Of a stretch of DNA of 64,000 nucleotides, positions 1 to 13,245 are shown piece after piece. The notes below the pieces were generated by a model. The model worked only from the letters and a program-made list of their open reading frames with translations, ran no database searches and had not been told where the DNA came from. Origin of the DNA: Haematobia irritans (taxonomy: Eukaryota; Arthropoda; Insecta; Diptera; Muscidae). Made by a program: the position numbers and the translations under genes. How positions within the stretch are numbered: the first letter of the stretch is position 1; the number at the start of each line of letters is the position of its first letter. The stretch spans positions 203,850,583 through 203,914,582 of the forward strand of contig NC_134398.1 in NCBI RefSeq assembly GCF_050003625.1, written 5' to 3'.

Positions 1-1780
1 TAGATAATTTGGTCAAGAGCTAATTTTCTTAGAAAATTTGGTGAAGGGCGATTTTTCTTAGAAAATTTGGTCAAGGGCGAATTTTCTTAGAAAATTTGGT
101 GAAGTGCGATTTTTCTTAGAAAATTTGGTCAAGGGCGAATTTTCTTAGAAAATTTGTTGAAGGACGAATTTTCTTAGAAAATTTGGTGAAGGGCGAATTT
201 TCATAGAAAATTTGGTGAAGGGTGAATTTTCTTAGAAAATTTAGTGAAGAATGAATTTTCTTAGAAAATTTGGTGAAAAGCAAATTTTCTTAGAAAATTT
301 GGTGAAAAGCCAATTTTCGTAGAAAATTTGGTGAAAAGCCAATTTTCTTAGAAAATTTAATGAAGGGCGATTTTTCTTAGAAAATTTGGTGAAGGGCGAA
401 TTTTCATAGAAAATTAGGTGAAGGGCGAATTTTCATAAAAAATTTGGTGAAGTGTGAATTTTCTTAGAAAACTTTGTTATAGACGAATTTTCTTAGAAAA
501 TTTAGTGAAGGGCGAACTTTCATAGAAAATTTGGTGAAGGGCGAATTTTCTTAGAAAATTTGGTGAAGAGCAAATTTTCTTAGAAAATTTGGTGAATGGT
601 GTATTTTCTTAGAAAATTTGGTGAAGGGTGGATTTTCTTAGAAAATTTGGTGAAGGGCGAATTTTCTTAGAAAATTTGGTGAAGGGCGATTTTTCTTAGA
701 AAATTTAGTGAAGGGTGGACTTTCTTAGAAAATTTGGTCAAGGGCGAATTTTCTTAGAAAATTTGGTGAACGGCTAATTTTCATTGAAAATTTGGTGAAG
801 GGCGAATTTTCTTACAAAATTTGGTGAAGGGCGATTTTTCTTAGAAAATTTGGTGAAGGGTGGATTTTCTTAGAAAATTTGGTCAAGGGCGAATTTTCTT
901 AAAAAATTTGTTGAAGGGCGAAATTTCTTAGAAACTTTGTTGAAGGGCGAATTTTCTTGGAAAATTTGGTGAAGGGTGAATTTTAATAGAAAATTTGGTG
1001 AAGGGTGAATTTTCATAGAAAATTTGGTGAACTGAGAATTTTCTTAGAAAATTTGGTGAAGGGCGAATTTTCCTAAAAAAAATGGTGGTGCGAAGTACGA
1101 TTTTTCGTAAAAATTGTGGTGACGAAGGTATTTTCTTAGAAAATTTGGTGAAGGGCGAATTTTTATAGAAAATTTGGTGAAGGGAAAATTTTCTTAAAAA
1201 ATTTGGTGAAGGGCAAATTTTCTTAAAAAAAATTTGGTAGTGGGCGAATTTTCTTAGAAAATTTGGTGAAAGGCGATTTTTTTAGAAATTTTGTTAAAAG
1301 GCCAATTTTCTTGAAAAACATTTGTTGAAGGGCCAATTTTCTTAGAAAATTTTGTGAAGGGCGAATTTTCATAGAAAATTTGGTGAAGGTCTAATTTTCT
1401 TAGAATTTTTGGTGGAGGGCGAATTTTCATAGAAAATTGGTAATGGGCGAATTTTCATAGAAAAATTGTTTAAGGGCGAATTTTCTTAGAAAATTTGGTC
1501 AAGGGCGAATTTTCTTAGAAAATTTGTTGAAGGGCGAAGTTTCTTAGAAAATTGTGGTGAAGGGCGAATTTTCTTAGAAACTTTGGTGAAAGGCGAATTC
1601 TCATTAAAAAAATTTTATGAAGTGTGTATTTTCAAGAAAATTTTACACGTGAATTTTCTTAGCAATTTGGTGAAGTGTGAATTTTTTGAGTAAATTTGGT
1701 AAGGGTGAATTTTCATAGAAATTTTGGTGGCAGTTGAATTTTCTTAAAAAATTATTGGAAAGCGGATTTAATTAAAAAAT
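1..1780 (+). repeat. 29-bp minisatellite array, family A (forward)
   Basis: About 60 tandem copies of a 29-bp unit whose core reads TTTTCTTAGAAAATTTGGTG, followed by AAGGGCGAA. The unit is regular near the left edge and decays from about 1600 onward, with indels and A-runs. The array continues off the left end of the window. It holds no gene. Confidence 0.95.
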
Positions 1781-2958
1781 TGAATGCTTTTACGGGATAT
1801 GCTTGTCATCCAAAAAGTGCGCCTGAAATCCATCACGAATAATCTTCTTTGTAATTAAATTTAAACGCAAATACTAATAGAGATTTTTTAATAATAATAC
1901 CATTTTTAGTTTATGAACTTAGTAACACTTTACATACCAGCATGATCTTGATAAAATTTCAGAATATATTTCCTATGGTTGTTGCAAAACACATTATGTT
2001 TCTTCTATAAGAACAAGAATTAATACGATATTTTAATTAAAAGCTTACTAACACAATAAACCAAATTTTATGGTACTTATATTAAATCTAAATTCGTGAG
2101 CTGTAAATAATTTAAAATTATTAAATTTATGCATGTTTGTCACAAAAAATTTACAACAGCTCTTCAAATGTTTTTAGACCACAAAATTTTGGCTTTTATA
2201 CACAACAGTAGATGGACAGATAGATAGATGCATGGACGTTTACAATGGACACTTATCTTTTGGTAAAAATGACAAACCATGAACATGTTTTAATTAAAAC
2301 ATAATCTTGTTGTCTTTTTTTTTTTTACCCCCAGAACAGAATTTTAATTACTTCCAGTTAAGCCAGAAATAAAAACATTAAAACAAAAACTTTTACCAAC
2401 AGAAGCAAAAACATTGAGATTGTTTTATCGAGTTTTTTTATTGTCCCTCAAGTGCTCTTCTGGTAACCAGATTATTGTGGTCTATTTTTTAATTATTTTA
2501 CTGTTTTTTGTTATTACACAATATACCAGGTTTTCATTGTTTTATTGTAAATTAAGTGAAAATATTGCCAAACAAAACAAAAATAATATCAAACTGAATG
2601 GTGAGAGATGGTTAAAGTCTCTAGAGTCAATGACATGGAGATCAAAATTGACATAAGCATTTTTTCCAACACAACGGGATGAGAGAAGCAAATGGTTGCA
2701 GCAACGTTAAATTTCGGAATGCGTCTTTACGATTAAAATAAAGTTTTTTTATGCCATAATAGTTTCGGAAATTCCAAAATAACGTAACAATGTGTAACTA
2801 AATATAGAGTTTATAAAAATTAAATATTACAGTAATTTAAATTTGTATAATACAATTTTAAAATAAATTTATTTTATTTTTAAATTGACTTCAATTTATT
2901 TTAAGTTGTTTTATTTTTATTAATTTAACATTTAATTAAATCTAAATATTTTGTCATA
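1781..2958. other. AT-rich spacer, no recognised gene
   Basis: Low-complexity AT-rich DNA between two family A blocks. An 80-codon frame at 2414-2656 has a hydrophobic stretch, but no recognised family, no partner exon and no codon pattern suggesting a gene. I see no RNA gene or transposon end here. Confidence 0.6.
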
Positions 2959-3115
2959 TTAGACGAATTTTCATAGAACATTTGGTGATAGGCGAACTTT
3001 CATACAAAATTGGTGCTAGGCGAATTTTCAAAAGCAAAAAAATGGTGATGGACAATTTTCTAGAATTTGAAAATGCAGTAATAGGCAATTTTTTTAGGAC
3101 AATTTTATGATATTA
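2959..3115 (+). repeat. Degenerate island of family A minisatellite
   Basis: Four to five decayed units (GCGAATTTTCATAGAAAATT types) stand alone in AT-rich spacer. It is probably a remnant that once joined the arrays on either side. The next 115 bases are plain AT-rich DNA. Confidence 0.8.
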
Positions 3116-3229
3116 TATAAATAATGTAATATAAATATATTTTATTAATATTTAATTAAAATTAATTGCATAATATGCCACATTCATTAACTTAAGATAA
3201 GGCCTGAAAGTATGCAATAGTCTTCAGTT

Positions 3230-6200
3230 GAGAGACGAATTTTCTTAGAATATTTGGTGAAGGGCGAATTTTCTTAGAAAATTTGTTGAAGCGCAAATTT
3301 TCTCAGAAAATTTTGTGAAGGGCGAATTTTCTCAGAAAATTTTGTGAAGGGCGAATTTTCTCAGAAAATTTTGTGAGGGGCGAATTTTCTTAGAAAATTT
3401 GGTGAAGGCGATTTTTTTAGAAATTTTGGTGAAGACCGAATTTTCTCAGAAAATTTTGTGAAGGGCGAATTTTCTCAGAAAATTTGGTAAAGGACGAATT
3501 TTCTTAGAAAATTTGGTGAAGCGCGAATTTTCTCAGAAAATTTTGTGAAGGGCGAATTTTCTTAGAAAATTTGGCGAAGTGCGAATTTTCTTAGAAAATT
3601 GTGTGATAGGCAAATTTTCTTAGAAAATTTGGTGATAGGGGAATTTTCTAAGAAAATTTTGTGATAGGTGAAGGGCGTATTTTCTTAAAAACTTTGGTGA
3701 AGCGCGAATTTTCTCAGAAAATTTGGTGAAGGGCGAATTTTCTTAAAAAAAATTGTGAAGGGCGAATTTTCTCAGAAAATTTTGTGAAGGGCGAATTTTC
3801 TCAGAAAATTTTGTGAAGGGCGAATTTTCTTAGAAAATTCGGTGAAGACCGAATTTTCTCAGACAATTTTGTGAAGGGCGAATTTTCTCAGAAACTTTGG
3901 TGAAGGGCGAATTTTCTTAGAAAATTTGGTGAAGGGCGAGAAACTTTGGTGAGGGTGAATTTTCTTAGAAAATTTGGTGAAGGGAGAATTTTCTTGGAAA
4001 ATTTGGTGCAGGGCGAATTTTCTTAGAAAATTTGGCGAAGTGCGAATTTTCTTAGAAAATTGGGTGATAGGCAACTTTTCTTAGAAAATTTGGTGATAGG
4101 GGAATTTTCTAAGAAAATTTTATGATAGGTGAAGCGCGTATTTTCTTAAAAACTTTGGTGAAGGGCGAATTTTCTTAGAAAATTTGGTGAAAGGCGAATT
4201 TTCTTAGAAAATTTGGTGAAGGCGAATTTTCTTAGAAAATTTGGTGAAGGGCGAATTTTCTTAAAAAAATTTGTGAAGGTCGAATTTTCTCAGAAAATTT
4301 TGTGAAGGGCGAATTTTCTTAGAAAATTCGGTGAAGACCGAAGTTTCTCAGACAATTTTGTGAAGGGCGAATTTTCTCAGAAAATTTGGTGAAGGGCGAA
4401 TTTTTTTAGAAAATTTGGTGAAGGGCGAGAAACTTTGGTGAGGGTGAATTTTCTTAGAAAATTTGGTGAAGGGAGAATTTTCTTGGAAAATTTGGCGAAG
4501 GGCGAATTTTCATAGAAAATTTGGTGATATGCAAAGTTTCTTAGAAAAATTTGTGATAGGCGAATTTTCTAAGAAAATTTTGTGATAGCCTAATTTTTTT
4601 TTTTTTTTTGAAAATTTGGTGAAGGGCGAATTTTCTTAGAAATTTGGTGATAGGCGAATTTTCTTAGAAAATTTAGTAATAGGCAAAGTTTCTTAGAAAA
4701 TGTGGTCAAGGGCGAATTTTCTAAGAAAATTTTGTGATAGGGGAATTTTCTAGAAATTTTTGTGATAGGCGAATTTTCTGAGAAAATTTGGTGAAGGGCG
4801 AATTTACGTAGAAAATTTGGTGAAGGGCGAATTTACGTAGAAAATTTGGTGAAGGGCGAATTTTCTGAGAAAATTTGATGAAGCGCGTATTTTCTTAGAA
4901 AATTTGATGAAGCGCGAATTTTCTCAGAAAATTTTGTGATATGTGAAAGGCGTATTTTCGTAGAAACTTTGGCGAATGGCGAATTTTCTTAGGATATTTG
5001 GTGAAGGGCGAATTTTTTTAGAAAATTTGGTGAGGGTGAATTTTCTTAGAAAATTTGGTGAAGGGAGAATTTTCATAGAAAATTTGGCGAAGGGAGAAAG
5101 AGAAAAGTTATAGGCAAAGTTTTTTAGAAAATTTTGTGATAGGCGAATTTTTTTTAGAAAATTTGGTGAAGGCCGAATTTTCTTAGAAATTTGGGTCATA
5201 GGCGAATTTTCTTAGAAAATTTGGTAATAGGCAAAGTTTCTGAGAAAATGTGGTCAAGGGCGAATTTTCTAGAAAATTTTGTGATAGGCGAATTTTCTAA
5301 GAAAATTTTGTGATAGGCGAATTTTCTTAGAAAAGTTGGTGATAGGTTTTCTTAGAAATTTGGGTGATAGGCGAATTTTCATAGAAAATTTGGTGATAGG
5401 CGAGTTTTCTAAGAAAATTTTGTGACAGGCGAATTTTCTAGAAAATTTTGTGATAGGCGAATTTTCTAAGAAAATTTTGTGACAGGCGAATTTTCTAGTA
5501 AATTTTGTGATAGGCGAATTTTCTAAGAAAATTTTGTGAGGGCAAATTTTCTTACAAAATTTGGTGAGGGTGAATTTTCTTAAAAAAATTTGGTGAAGGG
5601 AGAATTTTCTTAGAAAATTTGGTGAAGGTCGAATTTACGTAGAAAATTTGGTGAAGGGCGTAGTTTCTTAGAAAATTTGGTGAAGGGCGAATTTTCTGAG
5701 AAAATTTGATGAAGCGCGAATTTTCTTAGAAAATTTGATGAAGCGCGAATTTTCTCAAAAATTTTTGTGATAGGTGAAAAGCGTATTTTCGTAGAAACTT
5801 TGGTGAAGGGCGAATTTTCTTAGGATATTTGGTGAAGGGCGAAGTTTCTTAGGATATTTGGTGAAGGGCGAATTTTCTAAGAAAATTTTGTGACAGGCGA
5901 ATTTTCTAGAAAATTTTGTGATAGGCGAATTTTCTAAGAAAATTTTGTGAGGGCGAATTTTCTTAGAAAATTTGGTGAGGGCGAAGTTTCTTACAAAATT
6001 TGGTGAGGGTGAATTTTCTTAAAAAAATTTGGTGAAGGGAGAATTTTCTTAGAAAATTTGGTGAAGGTCGAATTTACGTAGAAAATTTGGTGAAGGGCGT
6101 AGTTTCTTAGAAAATTTGGTGAAGGGCGAATTTTCTGAGAAAATTTGATGAAGCGCGAATTTTCTTAGAAAATTTGATGAAGTGCGAATTTTCTCAGAAA

Positions 6201-6395
6201 ATTTTGTGATAGGTGAAAAGCGTATTTTCGTAGAAACTTTGGTGAAGGGCGAATTTTCTTAGGATATTTGGTGAAGGGCGAAGTTTCTTAGGATATTTGG
6301 TGATAGGCAAAGTTTCTTAGAAAATTTTGTGATAGGCGAATTTTTTTTAGAAAATTTGGTGAAGGCCGAACGAGAAAATTTGGTCAAGGGCGAAA
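3230..6395 (+). repeat. 29-bp minisatellite array, family A (forward, longest)
   Basis: Roughly 105 copies of the same 29-bp unit as at the window's left edge, with dialects such as TTCTCAGAAAATTTTGTG, GTGATAGGCGAATTTTC and GAATTTACGTAG. Dialects recur at long spacing: a block at about 3841 recurs at about 4330, and a block at 5551 recurs at 5990 (offset about 439 bp, roughly 15 units). This points to amplification of multi-unit segments. The minus-strand frames here are products of the repeat. Confidence 0.95.
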
Positions 6396-7704
6396 AAATC
6401 AAGCGTATGAAACAATCAACTACCGAAATTCAAATATTTGAGTTGTGTCTACCGTCTAACATTCCATTCAACTGCATTTCTTAAACGGTGACATGTTGTA
6501 ATCAAACATTTCATTGTGTGTTTACACAGTGTCATTATGAAATTTAGGTCTCATGGAAAAACTGTTGGATGCGATTTTATTGTATGTTCTTTTCTCCGCC
6601 AGAGGTTAAATATTTATGTTTACCTAACCATGCAAGTATCTCCAGGCGTGTGCCTCGACACAACATTGTATTCTTGGCCAAATAACGACAAAGGCCGACA
6701 ACAATGTTTGGTTTTATTAGAATAGGGAAATTCCACTGGTTTCCCTTTCTGAGATGTGATGGCTTGGCAGGTGATGAGAATAGAAAGCACTTGAGATTGA
6801 TGCAGACAAATGGCAAATAATGTTTATGTATAATTAAAAATAAATTAGAATAAAGTGGATAATGAAATGAAAACAACATCAAGTAGGGAATGAGTGATAA
6901 AAAGGGATATATAATATAAAGACGTATCATATATCGTCTGATAATTTAGGAACTTTTCCTAAAATACACGAATGGTTTTTAATGTGTAAGGATTTAAATA
7001 TTCACTCAATGGCAATTTCTAAAAATGACATCATTTTGATAAAACATTCTTAGTATGAATGAATGTTTTCCTACAATTTATGAACTTGTTCATAAGATTT
7101 ATGATATTTCTATATACAGATTTCTCATAGATCCAAGTAGATCAGGGGAAGGACAACTTCTCCCACACATCAACCATTACCAGCCGATTCAAATTTCATT
7201 TCATTGATAAAAGACTTTTTATTATTACCGAGTCCGACCAATGTGGCAGAGTCCATCATAAAAACCTATGTCCCCCGACTGCATGATAGCTTTTTTTAAT
7301 TTAATTAAATGTGTCCTACAATTTGTTTTTGGGGTTGTCATAAGTATCCTTCTATCACTATAGACTGAATAGTCTAAGTGAGACTGACAATAAATCGGGC
7401 TGCCACTTTAACACTAAGTATCCTTCATTGTTGACATTTTCTTTCCTAACATCTTTCCTATCTTTCCACTATCATCATTGGTCTACATAAACATTCTCAT
7501 AAAAATTCAATCAAGAGAAAATGAAGAGGAATAGACGATACGAATTACGCTAATGTGTTTGATTGCTAGCACGTTCTTACCAACTTAAGAGGATTATTGC
7601 CTTCTATGGGTCATGCCTACGACAAGGCATTCATATTTAAATGTGCTCAATTCATCGTCACAGTAGAATTACTGTCATATGCAACTCGGTTAGAAGCACA
7701 GTGC
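6396..7704. other. Spacer between oppositely oriented family A arrays
   Basis: About 1.3 kb of mostly single-copy DNA where family A changes orientation. Overlapping frames at 6516-6725 (+) and 6577-6930 (-) resemble no family I know and oppose each other, so neither is called. The only recognisable item is a short SINE tail at 7353-7414. A short palindrome, TTATGAAC/GTTCATAA, lies at about 7078-7095. Confidence 0.6.
7353..7414 (+). mobile_element. 5'-truncated SINE tail with 12-bp target duplication
   Basis: The segment matches the 3' end of the SINEs at 29087-29424 (minus) and 34706-35054 (plus). It shares the GACTGAATAGTCTAAGTGAG motif and the following ATCGGG..TGCCAC. It is flanked by TAAGTATCCTTC on both sides (7341-7352 and 7415-7426), which I read as the target-site duplication. 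It is therefore a severely 5'-truncated insertion of about 62 bp, as expected from LINE-type target-primed reverse transcription. Confidence 0.8.
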
Positions 7705-10640
7705 ACTGAATAAATTTCCTAAGAGAATTAGCAAATTTTTTATAACAAATTTTACAGAATTTCAAAAACAAATTCACCGATACAAAAAACGCCTATCAGC
7801 ACCATTCGCCAAAATGCACATTTTTAAAAAAATTCGCAAATCAGCAAATTGTCTAAGAAAGTTGGCTCTGTATATTTTTAAAGAATGTTCGCACATTCTA
7901 TTATTCTCCTCAAATTTTCTAAACAAAATTCAGCTATCAAATTTTCCAAGAAAAATCGTCTATCAAAAAATTTTCCATCCCCAAATGTAAGAAAATTCTA
8001 CTATACGCAAATTTTTAAAAATAAATTTCTACTATCCGCAAATTTAAGAAAATTCTACTATCTGCAAATTTAAAAAATTCTATTACCCACAATTTTTTTT
8101 TTTAAGAAAATTCTACTATCCGAAAATTTTTTAAGAAAATTTTACTATCCGTAATTTTGTAAGAAAATTCTACTATCTACAAATTTTCTACAAAAAAATT
8201 CATATCAACAAATTTTCTAAGAAAATTTAAAAAAAAATTCTATGAAAATTTGCCTGTCACCAAATTTTCTAAGAAAATTCGCCTATCACCAAAATTTCTA
8301 ATAAAATTCGTCTATCACCAAATTTTCTAAGAAAATACGCCTATCACCAAATTTTCTAAGAAAATACGCCTATCACCAAATTTTCTAAGAAAATTCGTCT
8401 ATCACCAAATTTTCTAATAAAATTCGTCTATCACCAAATTTTCTAATAAAATTCGCCTGTCACCAAATTTTCTAAGATAATTCGCTTATCATTATTTTTT
8501 TTTAAGAAAATTCGCCTTTCACCAAATTTTCTATTAAAATTCGCACTTCACAAAATTGTCTTAGAAAATTCGCCTATCACCAAATTTTCTAAGAAAATAC
8601 GCCTATCACCAAAATTTCTAAGAAAATTAGCCTGTCACCAAATTTTCTAATAAAATTCGCCTGTCACCAAATTTTCTAAGATAATTCGCTTATCATTAAT
8701 TTTTTTTAAGAAAATTAGCCTGTCACCAAATTTTCTAAGAAAATTCACCTATCACCAAATTTTTTAATAAAATTCGCCTATCACAAAATTTTCTAATAAA
8801 ATTCGCCTGTCACCAAATTTTCTAAGAAAATTCGCCTGTCACCAAATTTTCTAAGAAAATTCACCAGTCACCAAGTTTTCTAAGAAAATTCGCCTGTCAC
8901 CAAATGTTCTAAGAAAATTCGCCAGTCACAAAATTTTCTAGGAAAATTCACCTGTCACCAAATTTTCTAAGAAAATTCTCCTATCACTAAATTTTCTAAG
9001 AAAATTCGCATGTCTCCAATTTTTCTTTAAAAAAATCATCAATTCCCAAACTTTCTAACAAAATCGCCTGACCCCATATTTTCTAAGAAAATTCGTCTGT
9101 CCCCAAATTTTCTAAGAAACTTTGCCTGTTCCTAATTTTTCTAAGAAAATTCACTTTTCACCAAATTTTCTAAAAAAAATCGCATATCCCCAAACTTTCT
9201 TAAACCAAAAAAATTCGCCTGTCCCCAAACTTCTAAGAAAATCCGCCTGTCCCCAAATTTTCTAAGAAAATCAGCTTGTCCCCCAAACTTTCTAGGAACA
9301 ACCCCTGTCCTCAAATTTTCTAAGAAAAGTTGCTGTCCCCAAATTTTCTTAGAAATCACTCTTATTACCATATATTTAAAAAAATCACAAAATTGTCTAA
9401 AAAAATGGTCCTATCCCCAAATTTTCTAAAAAATCTCCTATCACCAAATTTTCTAAAAAAATAACCTATACGCAATCTTTCTAAAAAAAAATCGCCAGAC
9501 CCCAAATTTTCGAAGAAAATTCGCCTGTCACCAAAAGTTATAAGAAAATTTGCCTGACACAAAATTTTCTAAGAAAATTCACCTGCAACCAAATTTTCTA
9601 AAAAAATTCACCTATCACTAAATTTTCTTAAAAAAATCGCCTGACCCCATATTTTGTAAGAAAATTCGACTGTCCCCAAATGTTCTAAGAAACTTTGCCT
9701 GTTCCTAATTTTTCTAAGAAAATCAGCTTGTCCCCCAAACTTTCTAGGAACAACGCCTGTCCTCAAATTGTCTAAGAAAGGTTGCTGTCCCAAAATTTTC
9801 TAAGAAATCACTCTTATTACCATATATTAAAAAATCGTTTTTCACCAAAGTTTTTTAGAAAATTCACTTATCACAAAATGGTCTAAGAAAAATTTTCCTA
9901 CCCCTAAAATTTTCTAAAAAATCTCCTATCACCAAATTTTCTAAAAAAAATAACCTATCCGCAATCTTTCCAAAAAAACTCGCCAGACCCCAAATTTTCT
10001 AAGAAAATTCGCCTGTCCCCAAACTTTCTAAAAAACTTCGCATGTCCCCAATTCTTTTAATAAACTTCGACTGTCCCCAAATTTTCTAAAAAAAAATTCA
10101 CTTGTACTATTCTACGAAAATTCGCCTATTATCAAATTTTCAAAGAAAATTCGCCTATCCTCAAGTTTTCTAAAAAACTCACACACAAATCACAAATTAT
10201 CTAAAAAAAATGTCCCCAAATTTTCTAAGAAAATTCGCATATCCCCAAATTTTCTAAATAAAAAAACTCCTATCGCAAAATTTTTCTAAAAAAAGTCGGC
10301 TGGTTCCAAACTTTCTAAAAAAAATCGGATGTCCCCAAATATTCTAAAAAAATTCGCATGTACCCATATTTTCTAAGAAAATCCGCTTCTCACCAAGAAA
10401 ATCACCTATCCCCAATCTTTATAACAAAATATTCAAACGTTCACCAATTTTCCTAGAAAAGTCGCCTTTCACCAAGTTTTCCTAGAAAATTCGCATTCTC
10501 CAAATTTTCTAAAAAAATCGGATGTCATCAAATTTTCTAAGAAACTTCTCATATCCCCAAATTTTCTTAAAAAAAATCACCAATCTCCAAACTGTCTAAA
10601 AAAATTCGCCTATCCACAAATTTTCCAACAAAAGACATGC
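7705..10640 (-). repeat. 29-bp minisatellite array, family A (inverted)
   Basis: About 95 to 100 copies of the family A unit on the opposite strand. On the plus strand it reads CACCAAATTTTCTAAGAAAA followed by TTCGCCTAT. Two dialects occur: TCGCCTATCACC in the left part and CGCCTGTCCCCAAA in the right part. Decay is heavy at both edges. Minus-strand frames at 9141-9793 (FLENL/FRKFGD-like periodic peptides) are translations of the repeat, not genes. Confidence 0.95.
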
Positions 10641-11949
10641 CTTCTAAATTTCGTTGGGATTACCAATTTGTATCAAAGGAATTATTTAAAGGCTTTAGTG
10701 TTCATTTTGTCATACGTTTTGTATGCTATGTAGTATTTGTGACATTATGCCATTTTTTCCATGGCGAAACTTTTCGGCTTTTCCAATGCTAAATTTCGCT
10801 GCAAGCAAACATTTCTTCGTTTTGCTCATTCCAAGTGGAAAAGTCTCGTGGCTTTTTACTATGACCTAATTTTTCCCAGTTGCCTCATTTTCTGGGTTAC
10901 AAAATCTATGTGGCAGGGCTGGGCTGGTGCTAATGGTATTGCTGCGCAAATGATGGAGGTGATGCTTCTCGTTCTTGTTTATGGCCCTTCTATGCCCTTT
11001 TGAGGTCTTCTTGGGCTTAGGAATTACAGAGAAATTAAAAAATTGCCTAGCATTGGAGGTGTTTGGATATGTCTGTCATTCGGGTTTGGGTATCGATAAT
11101 GGTGGTGGCGTGCCAGTGTGGTGGCGGCGGCGGTGGTAATTGGTGGATATGTCAGTGAATATGTTTTGGTTTTGTGATTAGAGTATATCGTTGTTCGAAT
11201 TTCGTAATTGTTAATTGGATTACATTCTCCTAATTAAAGCCAAGAAATATTTTGGAATTGTCACACGTACCGAACCATTTACATTTGAGTACTAATTGAA
11301 AAATTCAATGAATTTCAATTACATTGACATTTTATCTAATAATTCTAACATGGGATGAAGAGATATGGAAGGAGGATGTGTGATTCTATGCATCACAGGT
11401 GGAGAAATTTAATTTTATCTAAAACGTGTTAAGTTCATTAAATAAAAATATTAATAGGACCTAATTTCGGCACTTTATTTAGTAGGTAGGACTTCAAGAT
11501 TATTCCATATTTTTTATCATGATTATGTTTCACTCTTTTCGTAGTTCCTGCTCGGGCGATTTCTAGGTCAAGAAAAAGAACGAAAGCACTCTGCTTCAAA
11601 GTACTTCCGGCACTTTGCCAAGTTGGCAGGACCACATATTTATACCTGAGTTTAATATATTGTTCTTAATTTGTCTTGTACTTTCTTTACGGTCCCTAAT
11701 CGGGCCCCATTTTAGCGATTTCTGGGTTAAGAGAAAGATCGAAAACACGTTTGCTTCAAAGCAGCATCAAATGACTTTGTCATTAGCACATCGAAAAATT
11801 GATCTGAGATCTCAAGAACCCATATACACAATCCGCCGTCCTCCTCGTGTCACCGTCTGTTATAATCACACTAACGAATGAATTGAGTTTTTTGCATGTA
11901 ACTTGACACAAAGACATCTTACAGCTATAGATCACCGGGTATTTTAAAT
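10641..11949. other. Spacer between families A and B
   Basis: Single-copy-looking DNA separating the two minisatellite families. It has a GGTGGTGG/GGCGGCGG-rich patch near 11099-11150 and a diverged direct repeat (listed separately). Frames at 10761-11003 and 11615-11881 match no family I recognise. Confidence 0.55.
11468..11765 (+). repeat. Diverged direct repeat, two units of about 140-150 bp
   Basis: Two neighbouring units each run from a CGGCACTTT motif (11468 and 11608) through TCGGGC..GCGATTTCT to a GAAAGCACTCTGCTTCAAAG or GAAAACACGTTTGCTTCAAAG end. Similarity is patchy, so this is an old tandem duplication of unknown nature. Confidence 0.65.
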
Positions 11950-13245
11950 GAGGAAAATTTTGTTAAAATTTATTTATATAAAATGCTATCAAAATTTAAT
12001 TTGTTTAGAAATTTTTGTTGAAATTTTATTTCTATAGAAAATTTTATCAAAATTTTATTTCTATATTTCTATAGAAATTTATGTCAATATTTTATTTCTA
12101 TAGATTTATGTCAATATTTTATTTCTATAGAAAATTTTGTCAAATATTTTATTTGTATAGAAAATTTTTTCAAAATTTTATTTCTATAGAAAATTTTGTC
12201 AAAAATTTTATTTCTATAAAACATTTTGTAAAAAATTTTATTTCTATAGAAATTTATGTCAATATTTTATTTCTATAGAAAATTCTGTCAACATTTTATT
12301 TCTATAGCAAATTTTATCAAAATTTTATTTCTATAACAAATTTTATCAAAATTTTATTTCTATAGAAAATTTTTACAAGATTTTATTTCTATAAACAATT
12401 TTGTTAAAATGTTATTTCTATAGAAAATTTTGTCAAAATTTTATTTCTATAGAAAATTTTGTCAAAATTTTATTTCTATAGAAAATTTTGTCAAAATTTT
12501 ATGTCTATACAAAATGGTGTCAACATTTTACTTCCAAAAAAGATATTGTCAAAATATTATTTCTATAGAAAAATTTTATCAACATTTTATTTCTATAGAA
12601 AATTTTGTCAAAATTTTATTTCTATAGAAAATTATGTCAAAAATTTTATTTGTATAGAAAATTTTGTCAAAATTTTATTTTTATAGAAATTTTTTGTCAA
12701 AATTTTATTTCTATAGAACATTTTGTCAAAATTTTATTTCTACAGAAATGTTTGTCAACATTTTTATTTCTATAGAAAATTTTGTAAAAATTTTTATTTC
12801 TATAGAAAATTTTGTCAAAATTTTATTTCTATAGAAAATTCTGTCAAAATTTTGTTTCCATAGAAATGTTTGTCACAATTTTATTTCTTTTGAACATCTT
12901 GTCAAAATTCTATAGATTCTATAGAATTTTTTTTTTCAAAATTTTATTTCTATGGAAAATTTTGTCAAAAATTTTATTTCTATAAAACATTTTGTAAAAA
13001 TTTTTATTTCTATAGAAATTGATGTCAATATTTTATTTCTATAGAAAATTCTGTCAACATTTTATTTCTATAGCAAATTTTATCAAAATTTTATTTCTAT
13101 AAACAATTTTATCAAAATTTTATTTCTATAGAAAATTTTATCAAAATTTTATTTCTATAAACAATTTTGTTAAAATGTTATTTCTATAGAAAATTTTGTC
13201 AAAATTTTATTTCTATAGAAAATTTTATCAAATCTTTATTTCTAT
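11950..13245 (+). repeat. 29-bp minisatellite array, family B (forward, block 1)
   Basis: About 44 units with the core TTTCTATAGAAAATTTTGTC followed by AAAATTTTA. A run of variant units (ATAAAACATTTTGTAAAAA, then AATTTATGTCAATATT, then AATTCTGTCAAC) near 12210 recurs in order near 12982. That is a segmental duplication of about 770 bp. Plus-strand frames of the FYFYRKFCQNFISIENFV type are repeat translations. Confidence 0.95.
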
